Source of the DNA: Pseudoalteromonas sp. T1lg88
Lineage (GTDB): Bacteria > Pseudomonadota > Gammaproteobacteria > Enterobacterales > Alteromonadaceae
DNA: 64,000 nucleotides
Assembly: GCF_002964765.1 (NCBI RefSeq)
Contig: NZ_PQCF01000006.1
Span: 107,757 to 171,756, forward strand
Direction: 5' to 3'
A program made the translations under genes and the position numbers. The notes under the pieces were generated by a model that did not search any database, was not told the DNA's origin, and saw only the letters and a program-made list of their open reading frames with translations. Shown piece after piece: positions 35,153-45,159 of the stretch (position 1 is the stretch's first letter; the number at the start of each line of letters is the position of its first letter).

Positions 35153-35508
35153 AGCATCACCCCTAGAAAAACCGCCGCTATTCTACCAAGCCAGGGCCGA
35201 CAAAGATATTTACCCGGGTTAATTAAACGCGCCGAATGCCAGACAAGGGCACCGAGTTTAAACTCAGGTTGAAATTGCACCCAAAGCAACAATAGAACAA
35301 GAATCAACCAGCAAAAACCAATACAAAAGAACCAACAAAATCAAAAATAAAGATACTAACAGATTAATTTTAAACGTATATACGGCCAGATATAACAACC
35401 AGTACCCCTTTTATACCCAAAAGTTATTGCAATAATATTAACAAATAATTTACCATCCTCTTCGAAGTGTACTATTTGGGTACAAACTAAAAATAAATGG
35501 GGACTCTT
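35153..35508. promoter_or_regulatory. AT-rich intergenic region between flavoprotein and secreted protease genes
   Basis: About 350 bp without a credible gene, lying between two divergent genes, so it should hold both promoters. Visible elements are a perfect 12-bp palindrome TTATTGCAATAA (35424-35435) about 75 bp before the protease start, and the protease Shine-Dalgarno GGGGA (35499-35503). No promoter hexamers can be assigned with confidence. Confidence 0.4.
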
Positions 35509-37632
35509 ATGACAACTAGAAAAACACTCCTCGCGCTAGCTATCCCGATGGCTCTTAGCTCATCGGCCCTCTACGCGAATGACATTCAAGAAGTGACGGC
35601 GCCGCAACAGGCGACACTGGCACAAACTCAGGCCAAACTAAAAGGCCAATCGCCATTAACCACACGCTTTATCATCAAGTACAAAGACAACGCCGAGCTA
35701 GGCACCAGTGCTGCGACCATGCCGGGCAATGGCAAGGCCCGTGCGAAGAAGTTTGTTGATGGCTTTAAAACTAATCGTGGCCAGGCTCGCGCTCAATATG
35801 TGCGAGAAATGGCCCTGCAAAATCACCACGTGATCCGTGCTGATAAGAAATTATCGGCGCAAGAAGCACAGCAGTTCATGCAAGACATGGTTGCCAGCGG
35901 CGAAGTGGAATACATCGAAATCGACCAGATGTTAAAGCCGTTCGCTACACCGAACGACCCACGCTACAGCGATCAGTGGCACTACTATGAAGCGGCTGCA
36001 GGCATTAACGCACCAGCGGCATGGGACTTTGCAACCGGTGCCGGTGTAACCGTGGCCGTGCTTGATACGGGTTACCGCCCACACGCCGACTTAAACGCCA
36101 ATATCCTCCCTGGTTATGACATGATCTCTGACACCTTCGTTGCCAACGATGGCGGCGGTCGTGATAGCGATGCTAAAGACCCAGGTGATGCGGTAACTGC
36201 GAACGAATGTGGTTACAGCCATAATGCCAGCAGCTCTAGCTGGCACGGCACTCACGTAGCGGGTACGGTAGCGGCCGTTGCCAACAATGGCGAAGGGGTA
36301 ACGGGTGTTGCCTATGACGCCAAAGTTGTGCCGGTTCGTGTACTGGGTAAATGCGGTGGTTTAACATCAGACATCGCCGATGCCATCGTATGGGCCTCAG
36401 GTGGTTCGGTATCGGGCGTACCAGCCAATGCTAATCCAGCGGATGTGATCAACATGAGTCTAGGTGGCAGTGGTTCATGTAGCTCTACTACACAAAACGC
36501 CATCAACCAGGCACGTGCCAACGGCACTGCGATTGTTATCGCTGCCGGTAACGACAACGACAACTCGGCAAACTACAACCCGGGTAACTGTAGCGGCGTA
36601 ATCAACGTGGCCTCTGTTGGCCGTAACGGTGGTCGAGCCTACTACTCAAACTATGGTTCAAACATCGATGTGGCGGCACCGGGTGGCGCACAAAGCTTCG
36701 CAAACGACCCTGAAGGTATCTTATCTACCCACAACTCGGGATCAACCTCACCTTCAAGCGACAGCTACCACTACTCACAAGGTACGTCTATGGCGGCACC
36801 TCACGTAGCGGGTGTGGCTGCGCTTATCAAACAAGCCAAACCCACGGCGACACCGGATGAAATCGAAAGCATCCTGAAGTCGACCACCAAGGGCTTTAGC
36901 GCAACCTGTACCAGCTGTGGTACCGGTATCGTTGATGCGGCGGCTGCGGTTGCTCAGGCAAGCGGCGGTACAACACCACCACCAAGCGGCGGCAATGAGC
37001 TGACACCAGGCACGGCAGAAACTGGTTTAAGCGGCGCAGCCGGCTCTGAAACAAGCTACACCATGACGGTACCTTCGGGCGCCACTAACGTGACCTTCAC
37101 CACCAGCGGTGGCAGCGGCGACCTGGACATGTATGTTAAGGCGGGCAGCGCTCCAACCACATCAAGCTATGATTGCCGACCTTACCAAAACGGTAACAAC
37201 GAAACCTGTAGCATCGACAACCCAACGGCGGGCACCTACTACGTGATGCTGCGCGGTTACAGCGCCTACAGCAATGCATCGCTATTGGGTGAGCTAACTA
37301 CCTCAGGTGGCGGCACGGGCACCGGCGGTGGCGGTGGCGGTACCGTATCCGATATTTCAGCATCGGCGGGTCAGTGGAAACACTACACATTAGAAGTGCC
37401 TGCGGGCATGAGCACCTTGGATGTAAATATCTCAGGTGGTACTGGTGATGCCGACCTATTTGTTCGCTTTGGCGCACAGCCTACGGCAAGCAGCTATGAC
37501 TGTCGTCCTTATAAAGGCGGCAACAACGAAAGCTGTAGCTTTAGCAACCCACAAGCGGGTACCTGGCATATTAGCCTTAATGCTTACCAGACCTTCTCTG
37601 GTGTGACATTAAACGCGCAATATAACCCTTAG
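35509..37632 (+). CDS. Secreted S8 family serine protease (subtilase) with two C-terminal PPC domains
   Basis: A 707-aa exported protease. A signal peptide (MTTRKTLLALAIPMALSSSA, cleavage near LYA-ND) precedes an inhibitor-like prodomain (about 45-140). The catalytic domain has triad D186 (VAVLDTGYRPH), H246 (SWHGTHVAG) and S427 (GTSMAAPHVAG). A Thr/Pro/Gly linker leads to two pre-peptidase C-terminal (PPC) domains at about 505-600 and 613-706. Each PPC carries the same SSYDCRPY...GNNE...CS pattern, probably one disulfide. The ATG at 35509 follows GGGGAC; the ATG at 35497 precedes that site. Likely secreted by the Sec/type II route, with PPC domains usually removed or used for substrate binding. 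Confidence 0.94.
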   Translation: MTTRKTLLALAIPMALSSSALYANDIQEVTAPQQATLAQTQAKLKGQSPLTTRFIIKYKDNAELGTSAATMPGNGKARAKKFVDGFKTNRGQARAQYVREMALQNHHVIRADKKLSAQEAQQFMQDMVASGEVEYIEIDQMLKPFATPNDPRYSDQWHYYEAAAGINAPAAWDFATGAGVTVAVLDTGYRPHADLNANILPGYDMISDTFVANDGGGRDSDAKDPGDAVTANECGYSHNASSSSWHGTHVAGTVAAVANNGEGVTGVAYDAKVVPVRVLGKCGGLTSDIADAIVWASGGSVSGVPANANPADVINMSLGGSGSCSSTTQNAINQARANGTAIVIAAGNDNDNSANYNPGNCSGVINVASVGRNGGRAYYSNYGSNIDVAAPGGAQSFANDPEGILSTHNSGSTSPSSDSYHYSQGTSMAAPHVAGVAALIKQAKPTATPDEIESILKSTTKGFSATCTSCGTGIVDAAAAVAQASGGTTPPPSGGNELTPGTAETGLSGAAGSETSYTMTVPSGATNVTFTTSGGSGDLDMYVKAGSAPTTSSYDCRPYQNGNNETCSIDNPTAGTYYVMLRGYSAYSNASLLGELTTSGGGTGTGGGGGGTVSDISASAGQWKHYTLEVPAGMSTLDVNISGGTGDADLFVRFGAQPTASSYDCRPYKGGNNESCSFSNPQAGTWHISLNAYQTFSGVTLNAQYNP

Positions 37633-37650
37633 GATATTCTCCTACCCAGC

Positions 37651-37678
37651 AAAAAGGCCGCGTGATGCGGCCTTTTTT
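37651..37678. terminator. Bidirectional intrinsic terminator between protease and peroxiredoxin genes
   Basis: AAAAAGGCCGC, 5-base loop, GCGGCCTTTTTT: perfect stem with A and T runs on both sides, located between two convergent genes. It should terminate both. Confidence 0.92.
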
Positions 37679-37700
37679 ATGCAAGCAAAACTAACCCTTA

Positions 37701-38174
37701 TTAAAGGTTCGCCAGTACATGCTCGGCTTTAGATACTTCAAACTGCTTGTCTTCTTCCACAAACAGCTGGGTAACCACGCCATTGTCTACCACCATGGCA
37801 TAGCGTGTTGAACGCACGCCACCGAAGTCACCCGTGTCTTTATCCAGCCCCAGGGCCTTGGTAAAGCTGGCATCGCCATCGGCCAGCATACGAATACGAT
37901 CGGCATTCTGGCTCTCGCCCCAGGCCTTCATAACAAAGGCATCGTTCACCGACACACACATGACTTCGTCAACGCCTTTTGCAGTAAACTCTTCGCGCAG
38001 CACAACAAAGCCTGGCAAATGCGCCGCCGAGCAGGTCGGTGTAAAGGCGCCGGGTACGGCAAACAGCACCACTTTTTTATTGGCGAACAACTCGTCGGTA
38101 GTGAAATGGTTCAGCCCCTGCTCGCCTAGTTGTGTCAGGCTCGCGGCGGGAATTTTTTGACCTTGGGCAATCAT
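37701..38174 (-). CDS. Peroxiredoxin, Prx5/AhpE-like (hybrid Grx-Prx domain type)
   Basis: A 157-aa thioredoxin-fold peroxidase. The peroxidatic Cys is C48 in PGAFTPTCSAAHLPG, the hallmark of the Prx5 subfamily. VNDAFVMKAWGE and GGVRSTRYAMVVDNG are also family features. A second Cys (CVSVND) is not at a typical resolving position, so it may work as a 1-Cys enzyme recycled by glutathione and glutaredoxin; no glutaredoxin domain is fused here. It reduces hydroperoxides in the cytoplasm. Converges on the protease gene. Confidence 0.92.
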   Translation of the reverse strand: MIAQGQKIPAASLTQLGEQGLNHFTTDELFANKKVVLFAVPGAFTPTCSAAHLPGFVVLREEFTAKGVDEVMCVSVNDAFVMKAWGESQNADRIRMLADGDASFTKALGLDKDTGDFGGVRSTRYAMVVDNGVVTQLFVEEDKQFEVSKAEHVLANL

Positions 38175-38363
38175 AATTACTTCCTTTTTGGTTATAGAAT
38201 CAGGGTATATCTTGGGCCATTCTTACGCTTTTAAACCCAGACTAAGACGAATTTGCTGCAAGCTTTACCGGGTGGCTGTTGCGTAAACATAGAGACGCGT
38301 CTGCTTATCTCTTAGATTAATATTAATGCACGCAGAATATTAAGTCTTTATGGCAAGAGAATG

Positions 38364-38391
38364 AAAAAACAAAACCCGGATATTCCCGGGT
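38364..38391 (-). terminator. Intrinsic terminator after rsmJ
   Basis: Minus strand: ACCCGG, 6-base loop, CCGGGT followed by TTTGTTTTTT. It lies 11 bp past the rsmJ stop codon. Confidence 0.85.
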
Positions 38392-38402
38392 CTGTGAAGT
38401 CG

Positions 38403-39164
38403 TTATTTCATGGCCGCATTCACGTACACATCGAAACGGTTTTTCTTGGTCTTGATCTGGGTGCTGGGGGTGCGTTCGTTTAAAAACGGCGCATAATCCG
38501 GGCGCTTAACCACCACCCTTTTGCTCGCCAGTTGCAGCGCCGGCGTCAGCAGATCATCGGCATCACCGTCATCCCCCACCAGGGATTGGAATACCCGCAT
38601 TTCCTTTTTGACCAGAGCGGATTTTTCCCGATGCGGGAACATGGGATCGAGGTACACCACATCAACTTCCCCCTCGGAAAGGGGTTGCTTCTCTAACAGC
38701 ACATGGCTGCTGCCATGATGCAGGTGCATACGCTCCTTCATCCAGGGGCCGATTTCCGCATCCAGGTAGGCGCGTTCCAAGCCATCATACAGCAGGGCCG
38801 CGACCACGGGGTGGCGTTCAAACAAGGTGACCTTGCAGCCGAGCGAAGCCAGTACAAAAGCATCACGGCCAAGTCCGGCGGTGGCGTCGAGTACATGAGG
38901 CGTGGCGCCCTTATTCAGGCCTACGGCCTTGGCAATGGCCTGACCTTTGCCGCCACCAAACTTACGGCGGTGAGCCGCGGCGCCTTCAACAAAGTCGACA
39001 CGAATAGGCGTGAGCTTAGGCTCGTCACGCTTGCATAAGGCCAATCCCAACTCATCGTATTGCAGGTAAAATTGCTCATCGAGTGGACATTCGTCCAACT
39101 TAAAGCGCTGGCTTAGGGTATCGCAATAGGCTTGCGCGGTATCGATACGGCAATAGATGTGCAC
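38403..39164 (-). CDS. rsmJ: 16S rRNA (guanine(1516)-N2)-methyltransferase RsmJ
   Basis: RsmJ (formerly YhiQ) methylates G1516 in 16S rRNA. The 253-aa product shows [17 protein letters not shown], the SAM motif [18 protein letters not shown], an acidic second motif ([12 protein letters not shown]) and the catalytic-region motif [17 protein letters not shown]. All of these are diagnostic of the family. The neighbour prlC on the same strand, with gor divergent, matches the conserved rsmJ-prlC...gor neighbourhood of Gammaproteobacteria. Confidence 0.96.
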   Translation of the reverse strand: MHIYCRIDTAQAYCDTLSQRFKLDECPLDEQFYLQYDELGLALCKRDEPKLTPIRVDFVEGAAAHRRKFGGGKGQAIAKAVGLNKGATPHVLDATAGLGRDAFVLASLGCKVTLFERHPVVAALLYDGLERAYLDAEIGPWMKERMHLHHGSSHVLLEKQPLSEGEVDVVYLDPMFPHREKSALVKKEMRVFQSLVGDDGDADDLLTPALQLASKRVVVKRPDYAPFLNERTPSTQIKTKKNRFDVYVNAAMK

Positions 39165-39282
39165 GACTTTCTCCGTGGAAATGGCTGTTGAGTGAGTATG
39201 ATATCAGGATTTTTAGCCGCACCCTTCACTTAAATACAGTAAAAGATGCGGCTAAATAGTTGGCTAGGCCATTGTTGATGCT

Positions 39283-41322
39283 TTAAGCGGCAATGCCGCT
39301 GTGACGCAGCAGGGCATCCACACTTGGTGCACGACCACGGAAACGCTCAAACAACACCGCCGGCTCCTCCGAGCCACCCTGCTCAAGGATATGGGTTAAG
39401 AAGGCACGGCCGGTGTCGGCGTTAAAGATCCCTTCTTCCTCAAATTTAGAGAAGGCATCGGCCGAGAGTACTTCCGCCCATTTGTAAGAGTAGTAACCTG
39501 CACTGTAGCCACCGGCAAAAATATGGCTAAAGCTATGCTGGAAACGATTAAAGCTTGGCGCCTTAACAACCGCCACCTGCTCACGCACGCGATCGAGAAT
39601 GGCCTGAATTTCGCTGCCCTTGCTGGGGTCGTAATCCGCATGAATATGAAAATCAAACAAGGAGAACTCAAGCTGACGCACCATCTGCATCGCCGACTGG
39701 TAGTTCTTCGCCGCCAATAGTTTATCCAGCAGCTCCTTAGGCAAAGGCTCATGAGTTTCATAATGACCCGAGATAAAGGCCAGCGCCTCCTGCTCGTAAC
39801 ACCAGTTCTCTAAAAACTGACTTGGCAGCTCCACCGCATCCCAGGCGACCCCGTTAATGCCGGCAACGGCGGCGGCATCTACCTGAGTCAGCATATGGTG
39901 CAGACCATGGCCAAACTCATGGAACAGAGTGACCACTTCGTCATGGGTAAACAGCGCCGGCTTATCGCCCACCGGACGGTTAAAGTTACACACTAAGTAG
40001 GCCACCGGAGTTTGCAATTGTCCGCCTAAACGCACCTTGCGGCCCATGCAGTCGTCCATCCAGGCGCCGCCACGTTTATGCTCACGGGCATAGAGGTCAA
40101 GGTAGAAGCGGCCACGCAGGGTATCGCTCCTGTCGTAAATCTCGAAAAAGCGTACGTCTTTATGGTAGGTATCAAATTCTTTTTGCTCTTCAACACGAAT
40201 GGCAAACAGCTTTTCAACGGTTTTAAACAAGCCGCTGAGAACCCTGTCTTCAGGGAAGTACGGACGCAGTTGCTCGTCGCTGATGGCATATTTTTCCTGC
40301 TTTAGCTTCTCGCTGTAATAGGCATAATCCCAGGCTTCCAGCGCCGTTACACCGTGCGTTTGCTCGGCATAGGTGCGCAGCTCCTGTAAGTCTTGTTGCG
40401 CCTGCGGCTTAGACTTGGCGGCCAGGTCATTGAGGAAGCCAAATACCTGCTCCGTTGAGTCGGCCATCTTGGTTGCCAGTGACTTTTGGGCGTAGTTTTC
40501 AAAGCCTAACAACTGCGCCAGTTCATGACGTAGTTTCAGCTCTTCATCCATAATGGCACTGTTGTCATATTCGCCGGCGTTAGGGCCCTGATCCGAGGCG
40601 CGGGTAACAAAGGCGGTGTAGGCTTCTTCACGTAGTTCGCGGTTATCCGCATGGGTGATGATCGGCAGGTACGAGGGGATATCCAGGGTAAACAACCAGC
40701 CTTCTAATTCTTTGCTTTGGGCGGTGTGTGCCGCCAGGTCTTTTGCCGACTCGGGCAAACCGGCCAGCTCACTTTCGTCGGTGATATGCTTTTGCCAGGC
40801 CAAGGTGGCATCCATTACATTGTTGCCGAACTTGGCGCTCAGCTCGCTCAGGCGACTGACGATTTCGCCATAGCGCTTTTTATCCTCGTCATTCAGAGCT
40901 ATGCCCGAGAGTTTAAAGTCGCGCAGGGCGTTGTCTATGACCTTTTTTTGCGCCTTGCTTAGGCGAGTGTATTCATCGCTGTTGGCCAGTGCCGTATAGG
41001 CATCGAACAGACCCTGATGCTGACCCACAAAGGTGCTGTATTCGCTCAACAGCGGCAATACCGCGTCGTACGCTTCACGCAGCTCAGGGGTGTTTACCAC
41101 CGAGTGCATATGGGAGACGGGTGAAAATAAGCGGCCCAGTTTGTCATCGGCCTCTTCCAGAGGCATCACCAGACCTTGCCAGGTAAAATCCTGCGCTTCA
41201 AGAACCTGGGCTATGGTGTCTTTACATTCTTTGATGCCATGCTCGACGGCTGGTTGCACATGCTCGGGCTTAATTGTTGAAAACGGTGGTAAGCCTTCGA
41301 GGGCAATCAAGGGGTTGGTCAT
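39283..41322 (-). CDS. prlC: Oligopeptidase A (M3 family zinc metallopeptidase)
   Basis: Cytoplasmic peptidase degrading peptides, including released signal peptides. The 679-aa product is full length and has the zinc motif FHEFGHGLHHML with H467 and H471. The downstream Glu ligand falls in GVAWDAVELPSQFLEN, typical of M3 peptidases, and YLVCNFNRP is conserved. It ends about 120 bp before rsmJ and is divergent from gor, with the promoters in the intervening ~135 bp. Confidence 0.96.
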   Translation of the reverse strand: MTNPLIALEGLPPFSTIKPEHVQPAVEHGIKECKDTIAQVLEAQDFTWQGLVMPLEEADDKLGRLFSPVSHMHSVVNTPELREAYDAVLPLLSEYSTFVGQHQGLFDAYTALANSDEYTRLSKAQKKVIDNALRDFKLSGIALNDEDKKRYGEIVSRLSELSAKFGNNVMDATLAWQKHITDESELAGLPESAKDLAAHTAQSKELEGWLFTLDIPSYLPIITHADNRELREEAYTAFVTRASDQGPNAGEYDNSAIMDEELKLRHELAQLLGFENYAQKSLATKMADSTEQVFGFLNDLAAKSKPQAQQDLQELRTYAEQTHGVTALEAWDYAYYSEKLKQEKYAISDEQLRPYFPEDRVLSGLFKTVEKLFAIRVEEQKEFDTYHKDVRFFEIYDRSDTLRGRFYLDLYAREHKRGGAWMDDCMGRKVRLGGQLQTPVAYLVCNFNRPVGDKPALFTHDEVVTLFHEFGHGLHHMLTQVDAAAVAGINGVAWDAVELPSQFLENWCYEQEALAFISGHYETHEPLPKELLDKLLAAKNYQSAMQMVRQLEFSLFDFHIHADYDPSKGSEIQAILDRVREQVAVVKAPSFNRFQHSFSHIFAGGYSAGYYSYKWAEVLSADAFSKFEEEGIFNADTGRAFLTHILEQGGSEEPAVLFERFRGRAPSVDALLRHSGIAA

Positions 41323-41458
41323 AACTGAGTCTCATAATACGATTAATACCTACATTCTTGGGGCAATACGGCAAAATACAAGTGCAGATCAGCGCCTTCA
41401 TTTCTGCTATGGTATGGCAAACCAAATATGACAGTAAAAGTTCATAGGAATAAACAAC

Positions 41459-42820
41459 ATGTCTCAACACTTTGATTATATTTGCATCGGTGGCGGCAGT
41501 GGCGGTATCGCCTCGGCTAACCGTGCCGCCATGCGCGGTGCCAAGGTGGCCCTGATTGAAGCCACTCATCTGGGCGGCACCTGCGTAAACGTGGGCTGCG
41601 TACCGAAAAAAGTAATGTGGCACGGCGCCCAAATTGCCGAAGCCATTAAACTCTATGCGCCGGATTATGGCTTTGATGTTGAGCTAAAAGACTTTAACTG
41701 GCAAAAACTGGTAGAAAGCCGCGAAGCCTATATCGGCCGCATCCACCAGGGCTATAACAAATACCTGGCCAGCAATGGCGTTACCGTGATCAATGGCTTT
41801 GCCAAGTTTGTCGATAACAAAACCGTAGAAGTGAACGGCGAGCACTACAGCGCCGACCATATTCTTGTGGCCGTCGGTGGTCGCCCGACCATTCCTAATA
41901 TTCCCGGCGCCGAGCATGGCATCGACTCTAACGGCTTCTTTGAATTAAACGAGCAGCCAAAACGCGTTGCGGTTGTTGGCGCCGGCTATATCGCCGTAGA
42001 AATTGCCGGTGTATTAAATAGCCTGGGCACAGAGACTCACCTCTTTGTTCGTCGCCATGCGCCGCTGCGCACCTTTGATGGCATGCTGGTTGACACCCTG
42101 GTCGAGGTAATGAAAAAAGAAGGCCCGACCCTGCACACCGAGTGCTCACCGAAAGAAGTGGTTAAAGAAGCGGATGGCAGCCTGACACTACACTTCGAAA
42201 ATGGTCACAGCCAAAATGTCGACCAGGTGATCTGGGCCATTGGCCGTACGCCAACCACGGATGCCATTAATATTGCCGCGGCGGGTGTGGAAGTGACCGA
42301 GTCTGGTTATGTGAAAGTCGATGAATATCAAAACACCACGGCCGAAGGCGTGTATGCGGTGGGCGATATTATCGAAGGCGGCATCGAGCTGACGCCGGTG
42401 GCGGTTAAGGCTGGCCGTATTCTTTCCGAACGCCTGTTTAATGACGAGCTGCCAAATGATATGAAGATGGACTATAACCTGGTTCCTACCGTGGTCTTTA
42501 GCCACCCGCCCATCGGCACCATAGGCCTAAGCGAAGAGCAAGCCATTGCCGAGCACGGTGAGGAAAATATCAAGGTTTACACCTCAAGCTTCGCCGCCAT
42601 GTATACCGCCGTGACCCAGCACCGTCAGCCTTGTTCAATGAAGCTGGTATGCCTGGGCAAGGAAGAGAAGATCATCGGCCTGCACGGCATAGGTTTTGCC
42701 GTGGACGAAATGATCCAGGGCTTTGCCGTGGCGATGAAGATGGGCGCAACCAAGGCCGACTTTGATGCGGTGGTGGCGATACACCCAACAGGCTCTGAAG
42801 AATTTGTTACTATGAGATAG
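41459..42820 (+). CDS. gorA: Glutathione-disulfide reductase
   Basis: FAD flavoprotein that reduces oxidised glutathione with NADPH. The 453-aa product has the FAD motif [17 protein letters not shown], the redox-active disulfide C42/C47 in [13 protein letters not shown], and the NADPH-binding [17 protein letters not shown] followed by [11 protein letters not shown], whose Arg residues favour NADPH. The C-terminal catalytic His is in [11 protein letters not shown]. Length and motifs identify glutathione reductase rather than dihydrolipoamide dehydrogenase. It carries a strong terminator downstream. Confidence 0.96.
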   Translation: MSQHFDYICIGGGSGGIASANRAAMRGAKVALIEATHLGGTCVNVGCVPKKVMWHGAQIAEAIKLYAPDYGFDVELKDFNWQKLVESREAYIGRIHQGYNKYLASNGVTVINGFAKFVDNKTVEVNGEHYSADHILVAVGGRPTIPNIPGAEHGIDSNGFFELNEQPKRVAVVGAGYIAVEIAGVLNSLGTETHLFVRRHAPLRTFDGMLVDTLVEVMKKEGPTLHTECSPKEVVKEADGSLTLHFENGHSQNVDQVIWAIGRTPTTDAINIAAAGVEVTESGYVKVDEYQNTTAEGVYAVGDIIEGGIELTPVAVKAGRILSERLFNDELPNDMKMDYNLVPTVVFSHPPIGTIGLSEEQAIAEHGEENIKVYTSSFAAMYTAVTQHRQPCSMKLVCLGKEEKIIGLHGIGFAVDEMIQGFAVAMKMGATKADFDAVVAIHPTGSEEFVTMR

Positions 42821-42855
42821 AAAAGCTTGGGCTAAAGTAACGAAGCAATTCACCT

Positions 42856-42882
42856 AAAAAAAGGGCCACTAGGCCCTTTTTT
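42856..42882. terminator. Bidirectional intrinsic terminator between gorA and the TetR gene
   Basis: A-rich run then AAGGGCC, 4-base loop, GGCCCTT and TTTT; the A6/T6 flanks extend the stem. Located between convergent genes. Confidence 0.92.
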
Positions 42883-42920
42883 ATCTTAAGAAATCTTTCC
42901 TGCCCCAGCCACCATTCCCC

Positions 42921-43535
42921 TTAACCTCGTTCCTTTTCCGCCAGATAACTCCCCAGCACTAAACGCAGTTCATTCACCGTTGCCTCGACGCTGCTCGGCT
43001 CAAGCAAAAATGCTTGCTGCATGGTACCGGCGGTAATGTTCTGGACCATAATCGCCAGAAATTGACTGTCTTGTGGCGATAAATCCGGGTTACGCAAGGC
43101 CACTATCTTGGTCATAAAGAGGATAAATTCGGAGTTTTTATGAGGCTGACGCACTTCTTGAACAACCGGTAAATAGTCGCCGTGCTGCCACACATAATTG
43201 GCAAAGGGCAGCAACAACTTATCAACCAGCTCATAGGGAGACAGGGTTAACCACAGCTGATCATCCACCTCTTCCAGGGTACGCACAATATCGCCGATGG
43301 ACTCTTCGTGTCGCTCGAACAAGGCCTTGAGTACCGCATCCCGGTCGGAGAAGAAATGATAAAGGGAGCCGATAGAGGTGTGTGCCATTTTCGCCAGGTT
43401 TTGCATGGTCAAGTTTGCCAATCCATCCGCTTCAATTATTTTGGCGGCGGCATCTAGTAACATTTGCACACGGCGAAATCCCCTTTCCTGCTGGGGAGTG
43501 CGTGGGGCTGTGCTTTTAGCATTCGAATTTGTCAT
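42921..43535 (-). CDS. TetR family transcriptional regulator
   Basis: A 204-aa regulator. The N-terminal helix-turn-helix (about 20-70) is clear: RRVQMLLDAAAKIIEADGLA, then LTMQNLAKMAHTSIGSLYHF and FSDRDAVLKALFERH. The C-terminal domain is a ligand-binding helical bundle of unknown specificity. It is divergent from the Na+/H+ antiporter gene. The region between them contains a perfect 18-bp palindrome (43625-43642) well suited to be its operator, so it probably represses that gene and itself. Confidence 0.88.
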   Translation of the reverse strand: MTNSNAKSTAPRTPQQERGFRRVQMLLDAAAKIIEADGLANLTMQNLAKMAHTSIGSLYHFFSDRDAVLKALFERHEESIGDIVRTLEEVDDQLWLTLSPYELVDKLLLPFANYVWQHGDYLPVVQEVRQPHKNSEFILFMTKIVALRNPDLSPQDSQFLAIMVQNITAGTMQQAFLLEPSSVEATVNELRLVLGSYLAEKERG

Positions 43536-43624
43536 AGACTCTTTTACTGACTTGGGTCCTGCTGGACATTAAAAACATTTGAGCACACCCAGGCGATGAA
43601 AAACAAGAAAATTAGATGACACCC

Positions 43625-43642
43625 TCTAGTTTTAAAACTAGA
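43625..43642. promoter_or_regulatory. 18-bp palindrome, candidate TetR operator
   Basis: TCTAGTTTTAAAACTAGA is a perfect inverted repeat in the region between the divergent TetR and antiporter genes. A half-site copy (TCTAGTT) lies 22 bp further at 43664-43670. Its size and symmetry fit a homodimeric TetR-type repressor site. Binding by this TetR protein is inferred from position only. Confidence 0.6.
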
Positions 43643-43684
43643 ATACCCCCTCTATTTTATTACTCTAGTTGCGAGCAATGCGTT

Positions 43685-44971
43685 ATGAGTATCTGGTACC
43701 TACTTTGCCTGCTGTCGACCCTGGCAGTATTAATCGCCTTCAGTAACCAGTTTCTGGTGAAAACTCAGCCCACCATTGCCATCACGGCAGGCTCCTTGTT
43801 GATGTCGATGTTGCTTATTCTTGCCGGTAAGGTCTTTGGCACCGAAGCCACACAGGAACTCTTTAACTTAGTTGCCGAAATAGATTTTAAGCAATTTCTA
43901 CTGGATGGCGTCCTGGGGGTGTTACTCTTTGCCGGAGCGCTGGAAATTGACCTTAGGGTGATGAAAAAGCAACGCAAAGAAATAGCCGTTCTGGTGCTGT
44001 TTTCAACCCTGGTCTCTACCTTTATCGTGGCTTATCTCAGCTATCAGTTACTGGGCTTTATGGGTTGGCCCGTGCCCTTTATCTACTGCTTGCTTTTTGG
44101 GGCGCTGATCAGCCCCACCGACCCCATCGCCGTGCTGGCCATCATCAAGCAGATGAAGGCGCCGGAAAACATTTCCATTCAGGTAGAAGGCGAGTCGCTG
44201 TTTAATGACGGTGTCGGCCTGGTGCTGTTTACCACCATTTTAGCCGTGGCCTTGTCGGGCACCGCGCCGACCGCAGCCGGGGTCGCCCACCTGTTTTTGG
44301 TCGACGCGATTGGCGGCATCGCCTTTGGCCTGGTGCTCGCCTTCGTCTCCCATGTACTGATCATAAAAAGTCGTGAAGCCAATATTCGCCTGCTGCTCAC
44401 CATCTGTATTCCCACCGCCGGCTTTGCCACCGCAAATCTGCTCGGAATATCCGGGGCCTTGGCCATGGTGGTCAGTGGTATCTTTATTGGTAATGTAACC
44501 CGAGGAAAAGCGGCGACCATGTCGCGCTACACCAGCGTTCGCAATGTTCGTAACTTCTGGCATGCCATCGAGGGCGCCCTAAATGCGCTCTTGTTCCTCT
44601 TGATTGGCCTGCTATTAGTCACCCTGCCCTTTACCTGGGAAGAAATAAGCATAGGCTTACTCATGATACCCATTGTCCTGCTGGCGCGTTTTATCAGTGT
44701 GTCGCTGCCCTACCTCGCTTTTCGCCGTTTCCGCCAGTACGACGTCAACGCGGTGCGCATTCTCACCTGGGGTGGCTTACGAGGCGGACTTGCGCTGGCC
44801 ATGGCGGCCTCCATTCCTGCGGGCCAGGCCGTGGTTAATGGCACGGATATTAAAACCCTGTTGGTGACCTTAACCTACGTGGTGGTGATCTTCTCCATTA
44901 TTGTTCAGGCGTCCACCATTCGCCCCCTGATCGAGGGCAGTATCCGCGCCTCGGCAAACAAGGATTCCTGA
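43685..44971 (+). CDS. CPA1-type Na+/H+ antiporter (NhaP-like)
   Basis: A 428-aa inner-membrane protein with about 12 predicted helices. The core transport motifs of the CPA1 family are present: LLFGALISPTDPIAVLAI followed by EGESLFNDGVGLVLFT, with the Asn-Asp pair that carries ions. The first ATG of the frame (43616) would run through the candidate TetR operator. ATG at 43685 begins directly at the first membrane helix (MSIWYLLCLLSTLAVLIAF) and is preferred. Probably exports Na+ (or K+) in exchange for protons, controlled by the divergent TetR protein. Confidence 0.9.
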   Translation: MSIWYLLCLLSTLAVLIAFSNQFLVKTQPTIAITAGSLLMSMLLILAGKVFGTEATQELFNLVAEIDFKQFLLDGVLGVLLFAGALEIDLRVMKKQRKEIAVLVLFSTLVSTFIVAYLSYQLLGFMGWPVPFIYCLLFGALISPTDPIAVLAIIKQMKAPENISIQVEGESLFNDGVGLVLFTTILAVALSGTAPTAAGVAHLFLVDAIGGIAFGLVLAFVSHVLIIKSREANIRLLLTICIPTAGFATANLLGISGALAMVVSGIFIGNVTRGKAATMSRYTSVRNVRNFWHAIEGALNALLFLLIGLLLVTLPFTWEEISIGLLMIPIVLLARFISVSLPYLAFRRFRQYDVNAVRILTWGGLRGGLALAMAASIPAGQAVVNGTDIKTLLVTLTYVVVIFSIIVQASTIRPLIEGSIRASANKDS

Positions 44972-44985
44972 ACCCAGGCACAGGT

Positions 44986-45021
44986 TCAGGGCTAATCTAG
45001 GCTCACCCAGATTAGCCCTGA
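44986..45021 (+). terminator. Hairpin terminator after the antiporter gene
   Basis: TCAGGGCTAATCT, 10-base loop, AGATTAGCCCTGA: a perfect 13-bp stem followed by the pyrimidine-rich TCCTTCTTC. It begins 14 bp after the antiporter stop. Confidence 0.75.
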
Positions 45022-45159
45022 TCCTTCTTCGGCAAACGCCGCCCCAGCAACCATTCGTTTTTTTAGAATGGTAAGCGCTAATTTTACTAATTTTCGTTCT
45101 TATAAATTGAGTTTATTATTTCCTTATCGCAACACAGAGACCTAATTAAGGAAACGAAG

